The position numbers were made by a program, and so were the translations under genes. Below the pieces are notes generated by a model that saw nothing but the letters and a program-made list of their open reading frames with translations, did not search any database and had not been told where the DNA came from. Positions 35,594 to 44,362 of a DNA stretch of 64,000 nucleotides are shown piece after piece (positions within the stretch are counted from its first letter, which is position 1; each line of letters opens with the position of its first letter). This DNA comes from Cellulosilyticum sp. I15G10I2 (lineage in GTDB: Bacteria > Bacillota > Clostridia > Lachnospirales > Cellulosilyticaceae), in the NCBI RefSeq assembly GCF_900095725.1, contig NZ_FMMP01000028.1, positions 1 through 64,000 on the forward strand, in the 5' to 3' direction.

Positions 35594-35987
35594 GCGGCAG
35601 CATCTTGTTATATTTATTTTTCTTATCTCTATTTTTTATGATCACAAATGTCATCATCATACCTAGTACTGCACCTAGGATCATCAACAACTCAGAATCT
35701 ATCTGTGATATAAAAGCTGAAATAACATACCCTACTAAAATACCAACTATTAGCCCAGCCAGTGGAAGTCCATACATTATAAAAGTAGCTTTTAAAAAAG
35801 TTTTATTATCTGCAGATATTTCAACCGTATCCCCAACCTTACTAGACACATTGTTAATACACTTTAATGTACATGATTTAGCTTCATGGACAGCATCACA
35901 AGCATGACAATCTCCGCACATATCCTGCCTTTTAATCTGAACAATCGCATACTCTCCTTCAATCTTTTCTACTATTCCAATTGGCAT
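35562..35987 (-). CDS. RseC/MucC-like protein (SoxR-reducing complex family)
   Basis: 141 residues. An N-terminal cytoplasmic domain with a CGDCHAC cysteine motif (about 24-30) plus two further Cys is followed by two membrane helices (about 65-85, 92-112) and a basic tail. This is the RseC/MucC architecture, which in other bacteria links to sigma-E control or reduction of SoxR via the Rnf-like RsxABCDGE complex. No rnf genes are in the window. RBS AAGGAGA. It may share a transcript with the membrane-protein gene 20 bp upstream. Confidence 0.85.
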   Translation of the reverse strand: MPIGIVEKIEGEYAIVQIKRQDMCGDCHACDAVHEAKSCTLKCINNVSSKVGDTVEISADNKTFLKATFIMYGLPLAGLIVGILVGYVISAFISQIDSELLMILGAVLGMMMTFVIIKNRDKKNKYNKMLPHIISIKNSTY

Positions 35988-36007
35988 ATCGTTCTCCTTG
36001 ATCTATG

Positions 36008-36652
36008 TTAGTCATCTAAATGTCTGTTAAATAAACTTCTTATAATAAATATAACTCCAATTAAGATAAGTAAAATGCATCCTGTCTGAAGTATAATATT
36101 TCTCGCCATGATGCTCAATGAATCAGCTATAAGATAAGTGCCCATTACTCCAAATATTAAAATAGGTAAAATAGGCCAGTTTTGTCTTTCTATTACCCAT
36201 ATAAACAGAAAAGCTAAAACTGTAAATAACATCAAAGAGCCTATTGAAAAATAATAGCCGTATATCCCTAATGGTTCTTTAATAAACACAAAAATCCCCC
36301 AAAAGGTCAAAAGTGCTCCTACAGTTAAAATAACCGATTTTCTTTTAGTTATGTACACTACTAAAAGCATAATACCCGGTATTAAAATCATACGGGCCAA
36401 TAAACTCGAGGTATTAAGCAGTGTTCCCAGAAACAAAACCGATACATTTATAAAGAAAAATATAGAAGCCATAAGCATTATTTTATTTTTAGTTCTTGCA
36501 AATAGTATCATAAAAATAACACCTGCAAGTAAATTTGCATATTCATAAAAATATTTTTCTGGCAGCAAGTTATTAAGATATAGTAAAAGAACAACTCCCG
36601 CGAATATACAGGTTATTCCCGTGTTTAAAAGGATATTTTGTTTGTTATTCAA
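36008..36652 (-). CDS. Multi-pass membrane protein, unknown function
   Basis: About 214 residues with seven or so hydrophobic helices and short loops. It resembles LiaF/YvqF-type or DUF5668-like small membrane proteins only in general layout. A TTG at 36652 has AAAGGGTGAT upstream; an in-frame ATG at 36688 has no binding site and lies beside a TATAAT-like box, so TTG is preferred. Both starts should be kept in mind. It lies just upstream of the RseC-like gene. Confidence 0.65.
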   Translation of the reverse strand: MNNKQNILLNTGITCIFAGVVLLLYLNNLLPEKYFYEYANLLAGVIFMILFARTKNKIMLMASIFFFINVSVLFLGTLLNTSSLLARMILIPGIMLLVVYITKRKSVILTVGALLTFWGIFVFIKEPLGIYGYYFSIGSLMLFTVLAFLFIWVIERQNWPILPILIFGVMGTYLIADSLSIMARNIILQTGCILLILIGVIFIIRSLFNRHLDD

Positions 36653-36751
36653 CGCTATCACCCTTTCAATTATACTAAATATATCCATAATAATTATAGT
36701 CTATTTTAACGCATTTTAATAGTGATAAAAATTCATTTTTTTTCTTTTTAT

Positions 36752-36787
36752 AATAACGGGATAGGCTTAAAAGCCTATCCTGTTATT
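36752..36787 (-). terminator. Terminator of the sulfite/nitrite-reductase-like gene
   Basis: A GGATAGGCTT stem with its mate, extended by AATAAC/GTTATT arms. T-rich sequence follows on the minus strand. Confidence 0.8.
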
Positions 36788-36833
36788 AGTCTTTTACTTG
36801 TTTTAAAATTAATAACCATAATCTTTCCCCTAT

Positions 36834-37487
36834 TTATATCCCGGAATATCTTTTAAATGCCTCAACTCCTATACGATCTATCAAAAATCCTAATTTCTCT
36901 CCTGGCTCTGCCTGTTCTTTATAGCATATCATAACGCGGTCTACTAACTCTAAAGCTTCTTTTTCCGTAAGATTTTCTGCTATTATATCTGCAAGTCTTG
37001 GATGAAAGCCACTGCTCCCTCCAGCTACCACACGAAATCCTGAAACATCTGCTATGACTCCCACATCTTTACTATAAACACTTCCACAAGCATTTCTGCA
37101 TCCCGCAACCCCTATTTTAGTCCTGCAAGGCATAGATTGCCACTGATATTTGCGCGCTAACCTCATGCCCGTTGATATCGTATTATACTTTGATCTTTTG
37201 CAATAACCAGCCGGGCACATTTCTACATTTTTAACACTATTTTGCTCCTTAACAGCAGGCTGCATATCTAATTCATCCCAAATAGCTTCCAAATCTTCTT
37301 CTTTAAGATCTGTTATAAGCAGCCTTTGCCCTGATGTAATCTTAATAACCCCCTTATATTTTTTGACGATTTCTCCTATTTTAATCAGTTGTTCTGCTGT
37401 AATAAATCCACCTGGGATATACGGCGTAATAGCATAACGACGTTTTCCTTCTTTTACTTTTTGTAAATTACCATAATGTTTTCCCAT
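36834..37487 (-). CDS. Small sulfite/nitrite reductase-like Fe-S protein
   Basis: 217 residues. It has a ferredoxin-like half-domain with TSGQRLLI, then a siroheme/[4Fe-4S]-type region with CPAGYCK and CRTKIGVAGCRNACG, which matches the four-cysteine cluster motif of the NirA/SirA superfamily. Only one of the two repeats of a full-size sulfite reductase is present, as in NAD(P)H-dependent small nitrite reductase-like proteins of anaerobes. GAGGGAA lies upstream of the ATG. The reaction is unknown. It sits downstream of the PadR/DUF4097 operon with a 24-bp gap and may be co-transcribed. Confidence 0.85.
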   Translation of the reverse strand: MGKHYGNLQKVKEGKRRYAITPYIPGGFITAEQLIKIGEIVKKYKGVIKITSGQRLLITDLKEEDLEAIWDELDMQPAVKEQNSVKNVEMCPAGYCKRSKYNTISTGMRLARKYQWQSMPCRTKIGVAGCRNACGSVYSKDVGVIADVSGFRVVAGGSSGFHPRLADIIAENLTEKEALELVDRVMICYKEQAEPGEKLGFLIDRIGVEAFKRYSGI

Positions 37488-37511
37488 ACGATTCCCTCTT
37501 ACTTATCTTAT

Positions 37512-38591
37512 TTAGTTTTGATTGACTGTAATATCTCCCGATGCTGTATTTATTGTCAGTGTCGCGTATGGCCCCTGGCCAATTACTGCTTTAGCTTCAC
37601 TCGCTTTTCTATTTTTATAATCCATATCAAGTGTACCTTGTATCTCCCCGGATATACATTTAGCCTCCATTTCAAAACTGATGCCTTCTGCAAGTGCTAT
37701 ATCAATATCCCCTGAGGTCGCACTTAGCTTAGAATATTCTTGGATTTCCTGATAAGCTGCTCTTATATCCCCGGACGCTGTTTTTATCTCTCCTGAACCG
37801 TATACGTTTTTCAGACTTATATCTCCTGATGCTGAACTAAGATTGTACTTTCCGCCTATAAGTTCTTTAAACCTAATATCTCCAGATCTTGTTTCTATAT
37901 CCCCTGAACCTTTTATAAAATCTATAGTTATGTCTCCTGAAGCTGTACTTAAGGCATACTTACCGCTCTCTAAATACTTCATTCTTATATCTCCAGAAGC
38001 CAAATCACCATTAAAATTCTGTGCAGTTATCATATAATCTGCCCTGAAATCTCCTGAAGCTTGATTTACGTCTATGTCTCTTAGTTTCAAATCACTAAGT
38101 ATTTTAACATCACCTGAAGAAGTACTAATCTTTAAATCTTGTGTATATGTTTTGGGAAGTAATAATTTTACTTTATGTCGATTAAAACCCGCTCCAAATA
38201 AAATAAATCGTTGTCTTCTTTTACCAGCTTCTACTATAAGTTTACCATTTTGATTAACAAGAGTAAATAATTCATCTTCATTTAATTTTCTAACCGCACT
38301 CTCTATAATATTTATAGTCTTATCATCTGTTATAGCTATCTCTATATTGGTGCTATTAAATTTAAGTTCTATTTCTTGTATTCCTGCACCACTTACTTGC
38401 TCTTCTTTTAATACTTTAAGATTTTTGCTTTCTCCAGATGATAGATCAAAATCAAAATTAAAACTAAAGCCCTCATTATTATTTTCATGCATACTTTTTT
38501 TACTTACACTACTTAAAAAACTAATAAGACCTATCGCTATAATAACTAATATAATGAGTTCAATAATTTGCAGGATTCTTATTTTTTTCAC
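37512..38591 (-). CDS. DUF4097 adhesin-like repeat protein
   Basis: About 359 residues. A short cytoplasmic start and one membrane helix (about 10-30) are followed by a beta-solenoid of repeated strands with S-G-D-I at regular spacing, about a dozen copies, typical for DUF4097. The GTG at 38591 has GAGGGAG at good distance; the GTG three codons upstream abuts the site. It is third in a padR - DUF1700-like - DUF4097 operon, a common Firmicutes arrangement tied to envelope stress, although its molecular role is unknown. Confidence 0.87.
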   Translation of the reverse strand: MKKIRILQIIELIILVIIAIGLISFLSSVSKKSMHENNNEGFSFNFDFDLSSGESKNLKVLKEEQVSGAGIQEIELKFNSTNIEIAITDDKTINIIESAVRKLNEDELFTLVNQNGKLIVEAGKRRQRFILFGAGFNRHKVKLLLPKTYTQDLKISTSSGDVKILSDLKLRDIDVNQASGDFRADYMITAQNFNGDLASGDIRMKYLESGKYALSTASGDITIDFIKGSGDIETRSGDIRFKELIGGKYNLSSASGDISLKNVYGSGEIKTASGDIRAAYQEIQEYSKLSATSGDIDIALAEGISFEMEAKCISGEIQGTLDMDYKNRKASEAKAVIGQGPYATLTINTASGDITVNQN

Positions 38592-38596
38592 AAAAT

Positions 38597-39262
38597 TCAC
38601 TCCCTCGTATTACGCATATCAAATACTAACTTAATAATCTGTTCAATAACTGCACCTATTATAAATATAATCCACGAATATGCCCATATATGAAGTGTAA
38701 AACTTATAATAAGATAAATAGCAGTAATCAGTGTCCACATAATAGATATAAGTGATTTACATAGCTGATTTTTTTGAGCATGCCCTTGCTTCCACGCTTT
38801 GAACTCTTCTACTAATGTTTCATCTGCTTTTATATAATTTGGTTTTGACATAAAGTGATAAATAAGCATACATGTAGACGCACCAGCTATAACTAAAAAC
38901 ACCATAACTGCTATAACGCCATCTACTCCAACTACTGCTACAAGCGTGATAAGCGAAATTACACTCAGAATATATAAACCTACAGAACCTGCTACAACCA
39001 TTGCTGTTTTTTTACGTTCCTTTTCTTCTCTTTCAACACTTAACACATCATTTTGTTTAAGCCCTCTTATAAGTTCATCAACATCTCCAATACTTGCAAT
39101 GACATTATTATAAGCCTCTTCGGGTGGCTTACCTAAACTAGCCAAGTCATTGTATTTCTCGGTTAGATTGACAATAAGTTCTTCTTTTAGTTCAAATGCT
39201 TTTTTTGTTTGAGGTGCCTCCTCAAATAATTCATCTACTTTATTTCTTATTTTACTAATCAT
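38597..39262 (-). CDS. DUF1700-like/HAAS-domain membrane protein
   Basis: 221 residues. An N-terminal helical HAAS-like domain (about 1-65, with a typical DLASLGKPPEEAYNNVI segment) is followed by four predicted membrane helices in two pairs. The RBS GGAGGGAT precedes the ATG. In PadR operons this type of protein is thought to transmit or modulate a membrane signal. The gap to padR is 30 bp and to the DUF4097 gene 5 bp, so all three are one unit. Confidence 0.85.
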   Translation of the reverse strand: MISKIRNKVDELFEEAPQTKKAFELKEELIVNLTEKYNDLASLGKPPEEAYNNVIASIGDVDELIRGLKQNDVLSVEREEKERKKTAMVVAGSVGLYILSVISLITLVAVVGVDGVIAVMVFLVIAGASTCMLIYHFMSKPNYIKADETLVEEFKAWKQGHAQKNQLCKSLISIMWTLITAIYLIISFTLHIWAYSWIIFIIGAVIEQIIKLVFDMRNTRE

Positions 39263-39292
39263 TATGATCCCTCCACTAATAAGTTTTTACAT

Positions 39293-39613
39293 TTAAATAA
39301 GCTGATCAATTAGTTTTTTAGCTTCTTCCCAATCTTTTTTGTTATTGGTATAAGCAGCTTTGCCAAGAGGCGTTATACTATAGTAACGTCTTCTCGCCCC
39401 AGTTGTCTCATCCCCCCAATAAGATAATATGAAACCCGCTTGCTCTAGTCTGCGAAAAGCACTATACAAAGTAGCTTCTTTAAGTTCATACTGATGATCT
39501 GTCTTTTCTTGTATAGCTTTATTAATTTCATAACCATAGCTATCCTTTACTATCAATTGTGCTAATATAATCGTCTCTGTATGCCCTCTTATTAAGTCCG
39601 ATGTAATGGACAT
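39293..39613 (-). CDS. PadR-family transcriptional regulator
   Basis: 106 residues, winged helix with the PadR signature YGYEINKAI, LKEATLYSAFRRLEQAGFI and the R-RRYYSIT wing. The small subfamily-2 type, which lacks the large C-terminal effector domain. GAGGTGATAGG precedes the ATG. It heads the operon, and a perfect 8-bp inverted repeat at 39667-39691 over its promoter suggests autoregulation. Confidence 0.92.
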   Translation of the reverse strand: MSITSDLIRGHTETIILAQLIVKDSYGYEINKAIQEKTDHQYELKEATLYSAFRRLEQAGFILSYWGDETTGARRRYYSITPLGKAAYTNNKKDWEEAKKLIDQLI

Positions 39614-39655
39614 CCTATCACCTCGCTTTTCATCTTACTCCTTAATTATATTTAT

Positions 39656-39684
39656 ATATTAGTATTATATACCTCGTCTGTCAA
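39656..39684 (-). promoter_or_regulatory. padR operon promoter
   Basis: TTGACA (39679-39684), a 17-bp spacer and TAATAT (39656-39661), on the minus strand, about 45 bp before the padR start. Confidence 0.8.
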
Positions 39685-39691
39685 GGTATAT
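39667..39691. promoter_or_regulatory. Probable PadR operator
   Basis: A perfect inverted repeat, ATATACCT and AGGTATAT, with a 9-nt spacer. It covers the -35 box and spacer of the padR promoter. The location is ideal for repression by the first gene product. Confidence 0.65.
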
Positions 39692-39792
39692 TTCATATTT
39701 ATATATATATCTATATAAATCTTTATAAATAGGTATACATTTTTTTTCTTGGTTCAAACTATTCCTATATCTTTTATAAAAGAGGTGACAAA

Positions 39793-39984
39793 ATGAAAAG
39801 ATATATAGATATAACGCCTAAATCTAAAACAAACACTTCAAATCTTATAAATACCCCAACTAAAAATAAAACTTCTTCCTCCGAACCTAATGACGGCAGT
39901 TTTATAGCCTATGATCCAAAAGATAGTTTTAGTTCTAAAGGAACCGTCAGATACGGTGAAGAAACAGATGTAGATGATATCTAA
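39793..39984 (+). CDS. Small hydrophilic protein, unknown function
   Basis: 63 residues, polar, rich in Ser, Thr, Lys and Asp, likely disordered, no Cys. The RBS AGAGGTG at good distance, own terminator downstream at 40011. Divergent from padR. No family recognised. The low complexity is compatible with a small acid-soluble or spore-related peptide, but there is no specific signature. Confidence 0.55.
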   Translation: MKRYIDITPKSKTNTSNLINTPTKNKTSSSEPNDGSFIAYDPKDSFSSKGTVRYGEETDVDDI

Positions 39985-40010
39985 AAAAAGAGAGCCTAGA
40001 AGCGAGCTAG

Positions 40011-40061
40011 CTCAAAAAAGACTAACCGTGGCAATCATCTCCAACGTTAGTCTTTTTTGAG
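40011..40061. terminator. Bidirectional terminator
   Basis: A 16-bp perfect stem CTCAAAAAAGACTAAC with its mate and a 19-nt loop. It lies between the convergent small gene and the DHH phosphoesterase gene. Confidence 0.85.
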
Positions 40062-40124
40062 TGTCTTTTGCTTATTTTCATTTACCGCTTAAATAGCACT
40101 TATTCATTAAACGACTTAATCATC

Positions 40125-41615
40125 TTAGAGTTTATCATAAGTTTGCGCGAAAATTTCCTTTTCTATCACATAAATATCTCTGTTGTCATCTTTTTTAACC
40201 GCCAGATAATCGCCGATCTTGCCATACATATATTTTTCTCTATCCCATGCGGTAAACACTTTAACAGCCTTTTTTAGAGGTCTCGCATAAATGTAACTTT
40301 CGCCTTTTGAAATGCACTTTTTGGCGTACTGGCGCAGATGTATGGTGCTGCTGTCTTTTTTATTTCTTATACTAGGAAAGTATTCAAGTTCTAAGTCATA
40401 TTGCTCTTCTAAAACTGTATAATTCTTTTCAAACTTTTCTTTTGTAGTAGGATATACCTCTCCTTTTATGCCAATCATGGCATAAATATCTTGATTGGCC
40501 AGCAAATCAAGATCTCCCTCAAGCGTTCTTATAACAATGGGTGTATTATCAGGTAATATATCTGTTAAGGGTACAAAACCAACTGGCAGAGCTCTTTTTT
40601 TATAAAGCTGCATGTCATCTATTTCGCCATAGTCTTCTATACTATAAATAACATCAAATGACCTATAATACCTTGTAAGTCTTCTTAAAAAATATTCATC
40701 CGCATTAAGGTACGCATGCCTTTTGTCAAATTCTTTTTGACTAATAAATCCTCCTGCTTTTTCTATATGCCCCCCTCCAGAGCCTATACCTTCTGCGAGG
40801 TAAGCTGCAAGTTCATTGGCCATAATCTCTTTAACACAACTTCTAACAGAAAATTTAATTCCTCTATTAATTTGATTATAAACCACACATACATAAACGC
40901 TATCTACTTGAAGTGCCAAATCGCTTATAAAACCTAGTATATTAGGATCACACTCCTGCGCTTTTACAAGTACAAATTTATTCACTACATTATAAGAATG
41001 TCTTATAAGTGCCATCCCTGCAATTTCAAGTTCTCTTAGAGTAAGCACAGAACTTTTTAGCTTTCTCATGACACTATTATCTATTATAAGACTCTCTTGC
41101 ATATCCTTATCAAGTGGATGATTGATTTCTGAGAACCCCCCGCTATCTGTAAAAAGTCCATAGTATAGTGCTGTAGCAATATCAATATGTTCATTAATAT
41201 TAAAACTTTCTTTACTTATAAGATCCCACACTAATGTACAAGTACTTGCCAAAAAACTTCTTATTTCAGATCTTGCTATCTCATCTACCTCGGGCAGATG
41301 ATGATCTATAATAGCTATATCTCTTGCATTAAGTTTTGTAACATTTCCTGCTCCATATTGACAATCTACGGTTATAAGCAACCCTTCAATATCTATTTTT
41401 TCTACATATTGTATAGGGATATCAAATTCCTCAATGAGCATTAGAATATTGGGTTTAGTGATCTTAAGTTTTCCGCTGTAAATAAGGCTAACCTCTTTAT
41501 TTTCATTTTCAAAAAATTTATACAAAGCATATCCTGCGCCTATGCTGTCTGGGTCTGGATTATCATGGCATTGAATCACTATCCTCGAATAATTGTTTAA
41601 ATCCGAAAGCTTCAT
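40125..41615 (-). CDS. DHH-family phosphoesterase with extended C-terminal region
   Basis: 496 residues. The N-terminal DHH domain has DNPDPDS (metal site), VDC and the DHH triplet in IIDHHLPE (about 105). The DHHA1 substrate domain follows, with GSGGGHIEKAGGFI (about 275-290). The last about 170 residues are additional and contain two copies of a similar pattern, first with GEVYPTTKEKFEKNY and last with GDYLAVKK...VIEKEIFAQTY. Relatives cleave short oligoribonucleotides or 3'-phosphoadenosine phosphate. The tail looks like a substrate-conditioning or ligand domain known from some phosphotransferase and phage proteins, but I cannot name it. RBS GGGGG before the ATG. Confidence 0.85.
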   Translation of the reverse strand: MKLSDLNNYSRIVIQCHDNPDPDSIGAGYALYKFFENENKEVSLIYSGKLKITKPNILMLIEEFDIPIQYVEKIDIEGLLITVDCQYGAGNVTKLNARDIAIIDHHLPEVDEIARSEIRSFLASTCTLVWDLISKESFNINEHIDIATALYYGLFTDSGGFSEINHPLDKDMQESLIIDNSVMRKLKSSVLTLRELEIAGMALIRHSYNVVNKFVLVKAQECDPNILGFISDLALQVDSVYVCVVYNQINRGIKFSVRSCVKEIMANELAAYLAEGIGSGGGHIEKAGGFISQKEFDKRHAYLNADEYFLRRLTRYYRSFDVIYSIEDYGEIDDMQLYKKRALPVGFVPLTDILPDNTPIVIRTLEGDLDLLANQDIYAMIGIKGEVYPTTKEKFEKNYTVLEEQYDLELEYFPSIRNKKDSSTIHLRQYAKKCISKGESYIYARPLKKAVKVFTAWDREKYMYGKIGDYLAVKKDDNRDIYVIEKEIFAQTYDKL

Positions 41616-41814
41616 AATATGCCCCCTATACTTTTTTCGTTCCTCTCATTATTTTAGCATAACTCATTGCTGTTTAAAACGCCAATACATCATTATAGCA
41701 AAATATTCTAACAAGGAGAATTCATTTTATTATTTGCATATACTATATGCATTGATTATAATAAGAAAGATATTGCTCATTGAAATGTTAACTCTATATC
41801 CGGAGGTTTTACCT

Positions 41815-43041
41815 ATGTCCTATGATACCCATAAAACTACACTCACCTTACAGCATATTTTGGCTGCCAAAGAAAAAATTAAAAATACATGTGTTGAAAC
41901 TAAGCTCATTTATAGCTATGAACTTAGCAAAGAATTTGATAATAAAGTTTATTTAAAACCTGAAAACCTACAAATAACAGGTTCTTTTAAAATACGCGGT
42001 GCACTTAACAAAATTATGAGCCTGACAAATGCTGAAAAAAGCAACGGACTTATTGCTTCGTCTGCAGGTAATCATGCACAGGGTGTTGCATACTCCGGCC
42101 ACTCTCTCGGGATAGATGTAACGATTGTCATGCCAAAAACAACACCCCTTATTAAAGTAAAAGCAACTAAAAACTGGGGAGCAAATGTCGTTCTGGCTGG
42201 TGATGTATATGATGAGGCCTATGAAGAAGCTAGAAAACTGGAGCAAGAAAAGGGTTATACCTTCATTCACCCCTTCAATGATATAGATATTATGGCAGGT
42301 CAGGGTACAATAGCTCTTGAAATACTAGAAGAACTCCCTGATACCGATATTATTTTAGTACCTATTGGGGGGGGCGGTCTTATCAGTGGTATAGCTATTG
42401 CGGCTAAGGCGATTAATCCCCACATTAAAGTCATCGGTGTCGAATCAACAGGTGCACAGGCTATGAAGTTATCTATGGACTCTGGCAAGCTTGTACATCT
42501 TCCTTATGTGGATACCATTGCAGATGGTGCTGCTGTTAAAAAACCTGGGCATTTAGCATTTGATATTATTAAAGATTATGTGGATGAAATTATTACTTTA
42601 GATGACCACGACCTAATAGAAGCTATCTTTTTATTAGTTGAAAAACATAAACTTGTTGCTGAAGCAACAGGCGCACTTTCTGTAGCTGCTTTAAAGAAAC
42701 TGGATGTGACTGATCAAAAGGTGGTTTCGGTTATTAGTGGGGGGAATATTGACGTCCTTACTATGTCTTCACTACTTAATCATGGTCTTTACTCTAGAGG
42801 AAGACTCTTTTGTTTTTCAGTTAAACTTAAAGACACACCAGGCCAGCTTGTTAAAATAGCTCAAATACTTGCCCAGTTAGGTGCCAATGTCGTAAAACTT
42901 GATCATAATCAGTTTAAGGCACTTGATCGTCTCACTTACGTTGCACTTGAAGTAACCGTTGAAACCAACGGTCATCATCATATTAAAGAAATTACAAGCA
43001 CTTTGGAGAGCGAAGGCTACCATATTGAAGTTATTTACTAA
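41815..43041 (+). CDS. ilvA: Threonine ammonia-lyase
   Basis: 408 residues. The fold-type II PLP enzyme has Lys in GSFKIRGALNK (about 58), SAGNHAQGVAY (nucleophile-binding loop), and the Gly-rich phosphate loop PIGGGGLISG. A C-terminal ACT-like regulatory domain covers about residues 325-405. The length and single ACT domain are typical of the catabolic-type or short biosynthetic form that converts threonine to 2-oxobutyrate and ammonia. The ATG at 41815 follows GGAGG; a much longer frame starting at 41593 is unsupported. The split ThrE-type exporter is elsewhere in the window, but I see no operon link. Confidence 0.95.
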   Translation: MSYDTHKTTLTLQHILAAKEKIKNTCVETKLIYSYELSKEFDNKVYLKPENLQITGSFKIRGALNKIMSLTNAEKSNGLIASSAGNHAQGVAYSGHSLGIDVTIVMPKTTPLIKVKATKNWGANVVLAGDVYDEAYEEARKLEQEKGYTFIHPFNDIDIMAGQGTIALEILEELPDTDIILVPIGGGGLISGIAIAAKAINPHIKVIGVESTGAQAMKLSMDSGKLVHLPYVDTIADGAAVKKPGHLAFDIIKDYVDEIITLDDHDLIEAIFLLVEKHKLVAEATGALSVAALKKLDVTDQKVVSVISGGNIDVLTMSSLLNHGLYSRGRLFCFSVKLKDTPGQLVKIAQILAQLGANVVKLDHNQFKALDRLTYVALEVTVETNGHHHIKEITSTLESEGYHIEVIY

Positions 43042-43082
43042 AGCAAAGAGGGCAAACGCTTAAATAGTCTGCCCTCTTTGCT
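43042..43082. terminator. Bidirectional terminator
   Basis: A 13-bp perfect stem AGCAAAGAGGGCA with its mate. It lies between ilvA and the convergent glyoxalase gene. Confidence 0.85.
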
Positions 43083-43083
43083 A

Positions 43084-43464
43084 TTATCCTCGTATTACTT
43101 CAACTTTATAGCCATCTGGATCTGTTACAAAATAATACCTTGGTTTTTCTCCCGGAAGTCCCTTTAGATCGGTTACTGCATAACCAAGCTCAATATGTCT
43201 TTGTCGAGAGCCTTCAAGATCTGGCGTTGACACAGCTAAATGACTGAAACCATTACCTATTTCGTAAGGCTTTTCTGGATTATAATTATAAGTAAGTTCC
43301 ACTTCATAGAATCCAGCTTCATCTGTTAAAAAAACTAAAGTAAATTGATGTTCTACAAAGTCCTTTCTCTTAACTTCTATTAAGCCCAGTGCATCTTTGT
43401 AAAAGGCTAAGGATTTATCTAAGTCCATAACTCTTAAACAGGTATGAAGCATTTTATATTTCAT
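43084..43464 (-). CDS. gloA: Lactoylglutathione lyase (glyoxalase I) family protein
   Basis: 126 residues with the two beta-alpha-beta-beta-beta units of a glyoxalase I. Metal-binding candidates are H8 (MLHTCLRVMD), E (about 55, ELTYNY), H (about 75, GFSHLAVST) and E (about 123, KVEVI). The family isomerises thiol-hemithioacetals of methylglyoxal; clostridia usually lack glutathione, so another thiol may serve. AAAGGGGG precedes the ATG. Single gene. Confidence 0.9.
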   Translation of the reverse strand: MKYKMLHTCLRVMDLDKSLAFYKDALGLIEVKRKDFVEHQFTLVFLTDEAGFYEVELTYNYNPEKPYEIGNGFSHLAVSTPDLEGSRQRHIELGYAVTDLKGLPGEKPRYYFVTDPDGYKVEVIRG

Positions 43465-43571
43465 GATCTAGTCCCCCTTTTAAATTTCCACAACTATCTT
43501 TTCATAACTCTATTATCTCACTTATCTTATCATATCACACTCTATTTGCCTACTCTTATAACTGCTGCTAA

Positions 43572-44330
43572 TTACTTTAAGTTTATTTCAAGTCCTACTG
43601 GACAATGGTCAGACCCTAGTGTCTCAGAATAAATAGTGGCATCTGCTAAATAATCTTTAAGTCTCTTAGATACCACAAAATAATCGATTCTCCATCCTGC
43701 GTTATTTTGTCTTGCTCTAAATCTATAGGACCACCAACTATAAGATCCTTCCTTATCAGGATAGAAATAACGATAAGTATCTATAAATCCGGCATCTAGA
43801 AGCTTGCTAAATTGTTCTCTTTCTTGTGGGCTATACCCCGCATTTCCTTCATTTGCCTTAGGGTTTTTTAAGTCAATAGGTTGATGTGCAACATTGAGAT
43901 CTCCACATAAAATAACCGGTTTATTCTCATCTAACTTCATTAGGTATTTCCTAAAATCCTGTTCCCATTCCATACGATAATCAATACGTGCAAGCTCACT
44001 TTGAGCATTAGGTGTGTACACTGTAACCATATAAAAGCTGTCAAACTCTAAAGTAATAACCCTTCCTTCTGTATCATGCTGTGGTATGCCTATGCCATAG
44101 TCTACACTCAGTGCTTCTTTTTTCGAAAAAATGGCTGTTCCTGAATAACCTTTTTTTTGTGCATAATTAAAATACTGATGATATCCCGGAAGGTCCAGCT
44201 CTATTTGCCCCTCTTGCAGCTTAATCTCCTGAAGACAAAAAATATCTGCGTCTATTGTTTTAAAAAAATCTAAAAAACCTTTAGTCACACAAGCTCTTAA
44301 ACCATTTACATTCCATGATATAAGTTGCAT
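43572..44330 (-). CDS. xth: Exodeoxyribonuclease III
   Basis: 252 residues of the endonuclease/exonuclease/phosphatase fold. Conserved motifs are SWNVNGLRA (start), LQEIK (metal Glu, about 35), GDLNVAH (catalytic Asp/Asn), and GSDHCPV (C-terminal Asp-His). It is an AP endonuclease with 3'-repair activities. AAGGAGG precedes the ATG. It lies 32 bp downstream of a GNAT gene and probably shares its transcript. Confidence 0.95.
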   Translation of the reverse strand: MQLISWNVNGLRACVTKGFLDFFKTIDADIFCLQEIKLQEGQIELDLPGYHQYFNYAQKKGYSGTAIFSKKEALSVDYGIGIPQHDTEGRVITLEFDSFYMVTVYTPNAQSELARIDYRMEWEQDFRKYLMKLDENKPVILCGDLNVAHQPIDLKNPKANEGNAGYSPQEREQFSKLLDAGFIDTYRYFYPDKEGSYSWWSYRFRARQNNAGWRIDYFVVSKRLKDYLADATIYSETLGSDHCPVGLEINLK

Positions 44331-44362
44331 TATTTTCCTCCTTATTATATCATACTTATTTA

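Noticed and set aside
39664-39720. Alternating AT tract that looks like a microsatellite or CRISPR-like repeat
   Set aside because: Short TATATA runs only, with no spacer regularity; typical of an AT-rich promoter region.
41593-41814. N-terminal extension of ilvA by 74 codons
   Set aside because: It overlaps the divergent DHH gene start and lacks a ribosome site; the ATG at 41815 matches the family start.
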